64,000 nucleotides of DNA, taken from NCBI RefSeq assembly GCF_003060865.1, contig NZ_CP028918.1:2220001-2284000 (forward strand). The letters are read 5' to 3'. Source of the stretch: Gemmobacter aquarius (GTDB lineage Bacteria; Pseudomonadota; Alphaproteobacteria; Rhodobacterales; Rhodobacteraceae). The number at the start of each line of letters is the position of its first letter. Positions within the stretch are counted from its first letter, which is position 1. Shown piece after piece: positions 1 to 6,941 of the stretch. The translations under genes and the position numbers were made by a program. A model generated the notes under the pieces. The model had not been told where the DNA came from. It searched no databases and worked only from the letters and a program-made list of their open reading frames with translations.

Positions 1-5
1 GCCAT
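1..5 (-). CDS. Start codon of a gene running off the left edge (possibly ribH)
   Basis: A minus-strand ATG at 5-3 lies just after the ribB stop, and a GGAG ribosome-binding site overlaps the end of ribB at a suitable distance. In related genomes lumazine synthase (ribH) often follows ribB, so ribH is the natural guess. Only the first codon is inside the window, so the identity is inference. Confidence 0.3.
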
Positions 6-10
6 CGCCG

Positions 11-1105
11 TTACTCCGTGATCGGGCGCGTGCCCGTGATCGAAAGGCCATAAGCTTCCAGCCCAACGACGCGCGGCGCTTTGGAATTGGTTACCAGCGT
101 GATCTTCGAAAGCCCCAGCGCCGACAGGATCTGTGCGCCAAGCCCGTATTGCCGCAGGGTCTGGGGCGAATGCTCGCCGCCTTCGACCATCTTCATCGTG
201 GTGTCGCGGAGCAGCACCACCGCCCCCCGCCCCTCGGCAGCGATCAACCGCATCGCGGCTGGCAAATCCCCAGCCCCGCCGATGCCAAGCACATCTTCCA
301 GCGGGTTCAACGCATGGACCCGCACAAGAACAGAGCCGTCACCGGTCAGATCGCCCTTGGTCAGCACGACATGTTCGGCACCCTGCGTCTCGTCGGAAAA
401 GACCCGCATAAGCCAGTCGCCGCCATGCGCCGAGGTGATCGGCTTTACAGCCTTTTCGTTCACCAGATTGTCATGCCGCCGCCGATATGCGATCAGGTCG
501 GAAATCGTGCCGATCTTCAGCCCGTGCTTCTGGGCAAAGGTGATCAGGTCGGGCAACCGCGCCATGGTGCCATCGTCGTTCATGATCTCGCAGATCACGC
601 CCGAAGGATTCAGCCCCGCCAGACGGCTGACATCGACCGCCGCCTCGGTATGGCCCGCCCGCACCAGCACGCCGCCATCGCGGGCGCGCAGCGGAAAAAT
701 ATGTCCGGGAGTGGCAATATCCTGCGGCCCCTTGGTCGGATCGATCGCAACCGAAACCGTCAAGGCCCGGTCGGCGGCCGAAATTCCTGTGGTCACACCC
801 TCGCGCGCCTCGATCGACATGGTAAACGCGGTCTCGTGTCGGCTCGAATTCTTGGCGCTCATCAAGGGCAAACCCAGCGCATCGACACGCGCGGCGGGCA
901 TCGCCAGACAGATCAGCCCGCGGCCATAGGTGGCCATGAAGTTGACAGCCGAAGGCGTGCACATCTGCGCGGGGATGACCAGATCGCCTTCGTTCTCGCG
1001 GTCTTCGTGGTCCACCAGAATGAACATCCGCCCGTTGCGGGCGTCTTCGATGATCTCCTCGACCGAGGAAATCGCATCCGAATAATCCGTCTTCATCTCG
1101 CTCAT
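11..1105 (-). CDS. ribB: 3,4-dihydroxy-2-butanone 4-phosphate synthase with degenerate GTP cyclohydrolase II-like C-terminus
   Basis: The enzyme converts ribulose 5-phosphate to the four-carbon unit of riboflavin in the cytoplasm. The N-terminal ~205 residues are a complete DHBP synthase domain, with the acidic metal/substrate motif DHEDRENEGD at 32-41, then RHETAFTM and PGHIFPLRARDGG. Residues ~215-360 align in outline with GTP cyclohydrolase II (for example VRVHALNPLEDVLG and LRQYGLGAQIL). The three zinc-binding cysteines of true RibA are absent, so only the RibB activity is predicted. The start at 1105 (364 aa) is chosen over a longer frame because AGGAG lies at the right distance and the conserved domain begins soon after. 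ribE lies about 1 kb upstream on the same strand, beyond a GNAT remnant. Confidence 0.95.
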   Translation of the reverse strand: MSEMKTDYSDAISSVEEIIEDARNGRMFILVDHEDRENEGDLVIPAQMCTPSAVNFMATYGRGLICLAMPAARVDALGLPLMSAKNSSRHETAFTMSIEAREGVTTGISAADRALTVSVAIDPTKGPQDIATPGHIFPLRARDGGVLVRAGHTEAAVDVSRLAGLNPSGVICEIMNDDGTMARLPDLITFAQKHGLKIGTISDLIAYRRRHDNLVNEKAVKPITSAHGGDWLMRVFSDETQGAEHVVLTKGDLTGDGSVLVRVHALNPLEDVLGIGGAGDLPAAMRLIAAEGRGAVVLLRDTTMKMVEGGEHSPQTLRQYGLGAQILSALGLSKITLVTNSKAPRVVGLEAYGLSITGTRPITE

Positions 1106-1215
1106 CGTCAGGCTCCTGCCGCTCTTGGCCCGTCCTAACCAATGTGACGGCCGATTGCCAGTGCAAGGGCGCCGCACAGCATCTGTGCAACGACACCGCC
1201 GCGCCCCGCGCGCAC

Positions 1216-1234
1216 GAATTTTCTACGAAAATTC
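1216..1234. repeat. Compact intergenic hairpin (8-bp stem, 3-nt loop)
   Basis: GAATTTTC, a TAC loop, then GAAAATTC form a perfect inverted repeat. Close relatives occur at 2036-2056 and 51438-51456. It lies in the otherwise gene-free stretch 1106-1465 upstream of ribB. Confidence 0.6.
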
Positions 1235-1280
1235 AGGCCCGCGCGCGTCACTGCGTCCTCCGCGCCTGTGCCCGCCCGCG

Positions 1281-1340
1281 ACGGGGGGCTGTCCGCCCCC
1301 GCACCCCCCGAGGATATTTGGGCAAGTGTGAAAGCTCGAA
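1281..1340. repeat. C/G-rich intergenic element ending in a GAGGATATTT motif
   Basis: A G-run/C-run segment is followed by CCCCCCGAGGATATTTG. The same junction of a C-run with GGATATTT recurs at about 4343-4356 and 18366-18380, and weakly near 27470. It is a dispersed intergenic repeat of unknown role. No gene was seen in 1106-1465 apart from this element and the hairpin at 1216. Confidence 0.5.
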
Positions 1341-1465
1341 GGGCCAGAACCGTCACAGTTTCAACACCTATTGGCATTGCCTTAGCCGTGAGCCCATACA
1401 GCCAGCGGACAAGAGCGCACAGCCCGACAGCAGACGAGATCGACCAGCTTTGGCCGAACGAGGCT

Positions 1466-1927
1466 ATGCACATGCAAACCGCCACATTCCGCCCCTGCCG
1501 CCCCGACGACTTGCCCGCCTGCCTCGTGGTTTTCGACAGCAGTATGCGCGTCGCCTTCGCCTTTGAAGAACGCGAAGAATTTCAAGGCCATCTCGAGGCC
1601 TTGGAAGCAACCCTCGATTCCTACATCGTTCTGACTGAATGTGGGCGATCATCGCCTGCGGCGGGCTGACCGTTTCACCGAACCTGCGCCACGCCTCATT
1701 TCCATGGGGTATGGTCCGCAAAAGGCGGCAAGGCCAAGGTATCGGCGCGCTTCTGATGCAGGCCAGACTGGACATGGCACGCTCGATCCGGTCCGGGACG
1801 GCTCGACCTCGCAACCAGCCAACACAGCCGGGGTTTCTACCAAGCCTTCGGCATCGAGGTCTGCAAGATCACACCCTCGGGGTTCGGTGGCGGGCTCGAC
1901 CGATGGGACATGTCTCTAAATCCATGA
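1466..1927 (+). pseudogene. Frameshifted GNAT-family N-acetyltransferase remnant
   Basis: An open frame from ATG 1466 or 1472 reads like the N-terminus of a GNAT acetyltransferase (MQTATFRPCRPDDLPACL). Homology-like text then moves to the next frame near 1640-1665, where the acetyl-CoA loop motif RRQGQGIGALLMQ is found. It returns to the first frame near 1795-1802, giving LDLATSQHSRGFYQAFGI and a C-terminus ending WDMSLNP at the stop 1925-1927. Two compensating frameshifts break an otherwise full-length gene of about 150 codons. It is either decaying or affected by base-calling errors. The acceptor substrate cannot be guessed. Confidence 0.7.
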
Positions 1928-2015
1928 CCGCGACAATCCCCAAGCCCCGTCCATCGTTCTCGTTGGTCCCAACATCCTCGGGGAGAGGCGCGCCCTTGCG
2001 CGCCGTGTGTGTGTT

Positions 2016-2056
2016 GGGGGGGCATAAAGCCCCCCCGAATTTTCGCAGAAAATTCG
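2016..2056. repeat. Double hairpin: G7/C7 stem followed by AATTTTC-GCA-GAAAATT stem
   Basis: Seven Gs at 2016-2022, a CATAAAG loop and seven Cs at 2030-2036 form one stem. CGAATTTTC, GCA, GAAAATTCG at 2036-2056 forms a second perfect 9-bp stem. It lies 13 bases beyond the ribE stop, so it could terminate ribE, although a classic U-tract is missing. Confidence 0.55.
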
Positions 2057-2068
2057 TCGCCGGCGCGC

Positions 2069-2668
2069 TTACTGCCCCCACTCACGCAGCCGCGCGACAT
2101 AGCGCGCCATCGTGTCGATCTCGAGGTTCACGCGGTCGCCTAGGCGCACCTCGCCCCATGTCGTGGCGGTCTGGGTATGCGGAATGAAATTGATCCCGAA
2201 ATCCGTCGCTTCCACCTCGTTCACCGTCAGCGAGGTGCCATTCAGCGCAACCGATCCCTTGGGCGCGATGAACCCTGCCAGATGATGCGGCGCGCGGAAG
2301 GTCACGCGCAGGCTGTCGCCTTCGGGACGCAAGCCCACCACCTCGGCAAGCCCGTCGACATGGCCAGACACGATATGCCCGCCCAGTTCGTCACCCACTT
2401 TCAAAGCCCGCTCCAGATTGATCCGTTTGCCCTGCAACCAGCCCGACAGGTTGGTCTTGGACACGGTTTCCGCGCTGATCTGCACGTCGAACCAGTTCTG
2501 CGGATCGCTGCCCAGCGCCACTACCGTCAGACAGACTCCGTCGCAGGCAATAGACGCCCCGATATCGATGCCGTTCACATCATAGCCCGTGCCGATCCGC
2601 GCGCGCAGGTCGCCCTGCTGCTCGGTTTTCAAGACGCGTCCGATGTCGGTGACAATTCCGGTGAACAT
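2069..2668 (-). CDS. ribE: Riboflavin synthase alpha subunit
   Basis: It dismutates two 6,7-dimethyl-8-ribityllumazine molecules to riboflavin, the last step of the pathway, as a cytoplasmic homotrimer. The 199-residue length is normal. The start MFTGIVTDIG is the family signature. Two tandem lumazine-binding barrels are visible: the first contains DGVCLTV and the second repeats the pattern as NGTSLTVNEVE, with GHVDGLAEV between them. It shares strand and pathway with ribB. The symbol ribE follows the E. coli-type nomenclature; some annotations use ribC. Confidence 0.95.
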   Translation of the reverse strand: MFTGIVTDIGRVLKTEQQGDLRARIGTGYDVNGIDIGASIACDGVCLTVVALGSDPQNWFDVQISAETVSKTNLSGWLQGKRINLERALKVGDELGGHIVSGHVDGLAEVVGLRPEGDSLRVTFRAPHHLAGFIAPKGSVALNGTSLTVNEVEATDFGINFIPHTQTATTWGEVRLGDRVNLEIDTMARYVARLREWGQ

Positions 2669-2766
2669 GGCTTTTCCCCTGTGCTTAGGCCCAAGACCTA
2701 GCCCCGCCCCCGCGTTACCGCAAGGGCGCGCCGCAAACGAAAACGCGGCCCCGACGGGACCGCGCA

Positions 2767-2789
2767 GGATGCGCCATTAAGGCGCATCC
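2767..2789. terminator. Hairpin between ribE and the aminotransferase gene
   Basis: GGATGCGCC and GGCGCATCC pair as a 9-bp stem with an ATTAA loop, 13 bases beyond the stop of the minus-strand aminotransferase gene. No clear U-tract follows, so termination is only a suggestion. Confidence 0.35.
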
Positions 2790-2801
2790 ATCGCAAGCGG
2801 G

Positions 2802-4184
2802 TCAGGCGAAGACGCGGCCCAGCGCCCCGTCCATCGCGTCGATGATATGGTCGATATCATCCTTGGTGGCGATCAGCGCGGGCGAAAGACACAGCGTATT
2901 GTTCAGCCCCGGCAGCGAACGGTTGGTCGCGCCGATGATCACCCCTTGCGCCATGCAGTCGGCCACCACCGCCATCACCTTCTTTTCATCCGCCGCTTCC
3001 TTGGTCACGCGGTCGGCCACCAGTTCGGCGCCAAGGAACAGCCCCTTGCCGCGCACATCGCCGATCACCTTGTGCTTTTCCATCAGCCCATGCAGGCTTT
3101 GCAGGCAGTAATCGCCCATCTTGATGGTGTTTTCCAGCAGGCCTTCCCGCTCGATGATTGCCATGTTCTCCAGCGCCGCCGCAGGGCCTGCCGTGCAGCC
3201 GCCAAAGGTGCTGATATCGCGGAAATAGCTCATGGTGTCGGTCGGGTCGTCCTTGAACAGGGCAAAGACCTTTTCGGTCGTCACCGTGCAGGAGATCGCG
3301 GCGTAGCCACTGGCGACACCCTTGGCCATGGTCACGAAATCGGGCTGGATGCCGTAATGCTGGTAGCCGAACCACGTGCCGGTGCGGCCCAGTCCGCAGA
3401 CGACCTCGTCGATATGCAGCAGGATGTCATACTTGCGACAAATCTCCTGCACTTTCTCCCAATAGCCCTTCGGCGGCACGATAACGCCACCGCCAGCCGT
3501 CACCGGTTCCAGCACGAGGCAGCCCACCGTATCCGGCCCCTCGCGCAGGATCACCTCTTCGATGGCCTCGGCCGCGCGCTCGCCGTAGTTTTCCACGTCC
3601 CACTGCTTGCGGTATTCGAGGCAATGCGGCACCCGCACGAAGCCTTCGGGATAGGGGCCGTATTGCATCGCCCGCTGGTCCTGACCGCTGGTCGCCAGCG
3701 TGCCAATCGTCGTGCCGTGATAATCGCGGTCGCGATACAGGATCTTCCACTTCTTTCCGCCATGATGCTTGTGCGCGATCTGGCGCACCATCTTGTAGAC
3801 CTTCTCGTTCGCTTCCGACCCCGAGTTGGAATAGTAGACCCGCGCCATGCCCGGCATCTTCTCGATCAGCCGCTGGGCAAAGATCGATCCGGGAATCGAG
3901 CCTGCCGCGCCTGCGAAGTAGTTCATCTTGATCAGCTGGTCGCGCACCGCATTGGCGATGCTCTCGCGCCCGTAGCCCACGTTTACGGTCCAGACGCCAC
4001 CGGACACGGCGTCGAGATGCTCCTTGCCCTTGGCATCCCAGACCTTCATGCCCTTGCCTTCGACGATCACGCGCGGATCGACGCCGGTTTCATATTGCTT
4101 GTGCTGGCTCAGGTGATGCCAGACATGGGCGCGGTCGGCCTCGACCACTTCGCTGATGTCGTTGAAACGGTCCAACCCTTCCAT
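2802..4184 (-). CDS. Class III (omega) aminotransferase, taurine:pyruvate aminotransferase-like
   Basis: This is a pyridoxal-phosphate enzyme that moves an omega-amino group to a keto acid, usually pyruvate. It has 460 residues, normal for the family. Visible motifs are SNSGSEANEKVYK (cofactor phosphate region), RDYHGTTIGTL, the aspartate motif IDEVVCGLGRTG, the Schiff-base lysine in MAKGVASGY at about residue 288, and ISTFGGCTAGPAA. The N-terminal ~80 residues (VWHHLSQHKQYETGVDPRV) closely resemble taurine:pyruvate aminotransferases. No taurine uptake or sulfoacetaldehyde genes lie nearby, so the substrate is inferred. The start at 4184 has AAAGGA upstream; the longer open frame upstream is repeat DNA. 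Confidence 0.85.
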   Translation of the reverse strand: MEGLDRFNDISEVVEADRAHVWHHLSQHKQYETGVDPRVIVEGKGMKVWDAKGKEHLDAVSGGVWTVNVGYGRESIANAVRDQLIKMNYFAGAAGSIPGSIFAQRLIEKMPGMARVYYSNSGSEANEKVYKMVRQIAHKHHGGKKWKILYRDRDYHGTTIGTLATSGQDQRAMQYGPYPEGFVRVPHCLEYRKQWDVENYGERAAEAIEEVILREGPDTVGCLVLEPVTAGGGVIVPPKGYWEKVQEICRKYDILLHIDEVVCGLGRTGTWFGYQHYGIQPDFVTMAKGVASGYAAISCTVTTEKVFALFKDDPTDTMSYFRDISTFGGCTAGPAAALENMAIIEREGLLENTIKMGDYCLQSLHGLMEKHKVIGDVRGKGLFLGAELVADRVTKEAADEKKVMAVVADCMAQGVIIGATNRSLPGLNNTLCLSPALIATKDDIDHIIDAMDGALGRVFA

Positions 4185-4347
4185 GGGGCGCGTCCTTTCG
4201 GTGAAATGGCGATAGCCCCGCAAAGCGCGGGGTCTTGGGCAGCATATTCCCCTACTGCACCCTTCCGCTATAGGACCAACAGACCCGTGCCGATAAGTCC
4301 AGTGCAGGTTTCGCCGCACAGGGCGGGGGCCAGCCCCCGCACCCCCG

Positions 4348-4411
4348 GGATATTTGAACCAAGGAGAAGGGGGAACGCCCGCCCTTGCCCTTCTCCTTGG
4401 CACAAATATCC
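4348..4411. repeat. Long inverted repeat containing the GGATATTT element
   Basis: The arms 4348-4371 and 4388-4411 match at 22 of 24 positions in inverted orientation (outer part GGATATTTG, inner part CCAAGGAGAAGGG), separated by 16 bases. Two facing copies of the dispersed GGATATTT element could have produced it. A further G/C hairpin (GCGGGGGGC, GCAAA, GCCCCCCGC) follows at about 4471-4493. The 368-base gap 4185-4552 between divergent genes holds these repeats, and no clear promoter was picked out. Confidence 0.7.
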
Positions 4412-4552
4412 ATGGCGCAACATCAGCCCATGGCGCAACGCACGGCATCGTAGCGACCCACGAGGGGGGTGCGGGGGGCGCAAAGCCCCCCGCCGCGACG
4501 CGTGCCACAGGCGCGGCTTTACAGGCGCAGCCAAAGCCCCCACTCTGGCACC

Positions 4553-5629
4553 ATGACCAAAGCAAAACCCCGCGCCCGTGACCTTGGCCTGCCATTTCGC
4601 GGCACCCCCGGCCCGCTTAATGCCATCACCGATGTGGCGGGCGTCAGCGTCGGCTTCACCACCCTGACCGACCCTGAAATCCATCTGCGCACCGGTGTCA
4701 CCGCGGTCCGCACGCGTCAGGATGCGGACCACCCCCGCCCCGTCATGGCGGGCCATTTCTCGTTCAACGGCAATGGCGAGATGACCGGCACGCATTGGAT
4801 CGACGACGCGGGCTATTTCGGCGGACCGATCCTGATCACCAACACCCATGCGATCGGGGCCTGCCACACGGGCGCCACCCGATGGATGATCGACCATTAC
4901 GCCAGCCATTTCGCCGGTCACGCCTGGGCCATGCCGGTGGTGGCCGAAACCTATGACGGCAGGCTCAACGACATCAACGCCATGCGCGTCACCCCTTACC
5001 ACGCCATCGCTGCCATCGCTACAGCCGCCGCAGGCCCCGTAGCCGAAGGCAATATAGGCGGCGGCAACGGCATGGTGGCTTACGGCTTCAAGGCAGGCAC
5101 CGGCACCGCCTCGCGCCGCATCAGCATCGGTCAGGAATATACGCTCGGCGCCCTTGTTCAAGCCAATCACGGCCTGCGCGACTGGCTGACGATCCTTGGC
5201 AAACCGCTCGCCAGCCTGATGCCTGATGTATCCCCCTTGCCGCGCGAGACGGGGTCGATCATCGTCATCCTAGCCACCGATGCGCCGCTTTCGGCTTTGT
5301 CGCTGAAGGCTCTCGCCAAGCGCGCCGCCCTCGGCATCGGGCGGACCGGCACGGCAGGGGGCAATTCCTCGGGCGACATCTTCCTTGCCTTTTCCACCGC
5401 CGATATCGGCCCCATGCCCGACAGCGCCGGATATCTGAACCAAGCGGCCACGCTGAACCCGCACCACATAGATCCGCTTTATCTCGCTGCGGTCGAGGCC
5501 ACGGACGAGGCGATCGTAAACGCTCTTGTCGCCGCTGACCCCGTCCCCACCTTCAAACCACCGGGCGGCATGCTGCCCGCCATCGACACCGCAGCGCTCG
5601 CGGCCTTGTTCCGCCAAGGTGACCCATAG
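4553..5629 (+). CDS. P1 family (DmpA/BapA-type) aminopeptidase
   Basis: An Ntn-hydrolase-like peptidase that self-cleaves and then removes N-terminal residues, including D- or beta-amino acids in characterised relatives. It has 358 residues. The cleavage site and nucleophile region GGNSSGDIFLAFS is visible in the C-terminal third; the serine after the cleaved bond should become the nucleophile. NAITDVAGVSVGFTTL near the start and NTHAIGACHTGA and GNIGGGNGM in the middle are family hallmarks. No signal peptide was seen, so it is probably cytoplasmic. It is transcribed divergently from the aminotransferase. The real substrate is unknown. Confidence 0.85.
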   Translation: MTKAKPRARDLGLPFRGTPGPLNAITDVAGVSVGFTTLTDPEIHLRTGVTAVRTRQDADHPRPVMAGHFSFNGNGEMTGTHWIDDAGYFGGPILITNTHAIGACHTGATRWMIDHYASHFAGHAWAMPVVAETYDGRLNDINAMRVTPYHAIAAIATAAAGPVAEGNIGGGNGMVAYGFKAGTGTASRRISIGQEYTLGALVQANHGLRDWLTILGKPLASLMPDVSPLPRETGSIIVILATDAPLSALSLKALAKRAALGIGRTGTAGGNSSGDIFLAFSTADIGPMPDSAGYLNQAATLNPHHIDPLYLAAVEATDEAIVNALVAADPVPTFKPPGGMLPAIDTAALAALFRQGDP

Positions 5630-5870
5630 GGAACCAACCGCAACCGGCTTGCCTTTTCTCTGCGATGCGCCATTGTCGCGTTACGCCTCGGCATGGGGCA
5701 AAAACCCTGGTGACCGGGCCCCTCTGGCGGACGTTTGCGACGCGTCCGTGATGTCGGCACCGCGGAAATGAACGTCGCATGGACCCGCAGCATGGCATTG
5801 GCCCCGATCCGGCCCCGACGCATCTTGCGCCGCGCTGCCCGCAATGCACGGGTCTCAGGAACCTGCCCCA

Positions 5871-6941
5871 ATGACCGGAACTCCCTTTTCTGAAGCCAAA
5901 CCCACCCTGTCCTATTTCACATGGGCCTTCATCGTCACCGCCCTTGGCCTGCTCCTCGGCGCATGGCTGGGATGGCTTTCCACCGGCACGATTGGGGGGA
6001 TGCTCGCCGTCTTCTTCATCTGCGCTGTGCTCGCCGTGCTTGAAATCTCGCTCTCGTTCGACAACGCCATCGTCAACGCCAACAAGCTCAAGGACATGCG
6101 CCCCGAATGGCAGCGCGCCTTTCTGACTTGGGGCATACTGATCGCGGTCTTCGGCATGCGGATCGTCTTTCCCTTGCTCATCGTCGTCATCGCCGCAGGA
6201 ATAGGCCCGTGGCAGGCCGTGGTGCTCGCCTCGACCCAACCGGCGGAATATTCGCGCATCATGCATGACGCGCACCTGCCCATCGCGGCCTTTGGCGGGG
6301 CTTTCCTGATGATGGTCGGCCTGACCTATTTCTTCGACGCCGAAAAAGACGTGCACTGGGTACATTGGCTTGAAGAGCGCGTGTCGCGCACCGCCACAAT
6401 CCGCGGGGTCGAGGTGGGCGTGGTGCTGATCTTCATCCTGATCTTCGCCAAACTTCTGCCCGGTGCCGAAAGCACCGCCTTTACCACCTCGGCGATCTAC
6501 GGTCTGCTCACCTTCCTTGTCGTCGAATTCATCGGCGGCCTGCTCGACCAAAGCCAGCAAACCCTGTCGGCGGCGGCCAAGGGCGGGGTCGGCGCCTTCC
6601 TTTACCTCGAAGTGCTCGACGCCTCGTTCTCGTTCGACGGCGTGATCGGCGCATTCGCATTGACCGACAATCTGTTCGTCATCGCCATCGGGCTTGGCAT
6701 CGGGGCCATGTATGTGCGTTCGATGACGATCATGCTCGTGGAACGCGGCACGCTGCAACAATACCGCTACCTCGAACATGGCGCCTTCTATGCCATCCTG
6801 ATCCTGTCGGTGATCATGTTCTGCCAGACCATCACCCACATCCCCGAGGTCATCACCGGCCTTGGCGGCGCGGCGCTGATCGGTGTGTCGCTCTGGTCCT
6901 CGATCCGCTGGAACCGACGCGAGGCGGACCCGGCAGCTTAA
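5871..6941 (+). CDS. DUF475 family integral membrane protein
   Basis: It has 356 residues with about nine hydrophobic membrane segments. Two related acidic motifs, SLSFDNAIVNANKL in the first half and FSFDGVIGAFALT in the second, are the signature of DUF475/TerC-like proteins and suggest an internally duplicated fold. Family members are suspected of metal-ion transport, but no function is settled. The start at 5871 has AGGAA upstream. The stop overlaps the 3' end of the convergent glycoside hydrolase gene by four bases. The 240 bases upstream hold no recognised regulatory RNA. Confidence 0.85.
   Translation: MTGTPFSEAKPTLSYFTWAFIVTALGLLLGAWLGWLSTGTIGGMLAVFFICAVLAVLEISLSFDNAIVNANKLKDMRPEWQRAFLTWGILIAVFGMRIVFPLLIVVIAAGIGPWQAVVLASTQPAEYSRIMHDAHLPIAAFGGAFLMMVGLTYFFDAEKDVHWVHWLEERVSRTATIRGVEVGVVLIFILIFAKLLPGAESTAFTTSAIYGLLTFLVVEFIGGLLDQSQQTLSAAAKGGVGAFLYLEVLDASFSFDGVIGAFALTDNLFVIAIGLGIGAMYVRSMTIMLVERGTLQQYRYLEHGAFYAILILSVIMFCQTITHIPEVITGLGGAALIGVSLWSSIRWNRREADPAA

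Noticed and set aside
5630..5870. Manganese (yybP-ykoY) riboswitch before the DUF475 gene
   Set aside because: Considered because some related transporters have one, but the conserved loops are not present.
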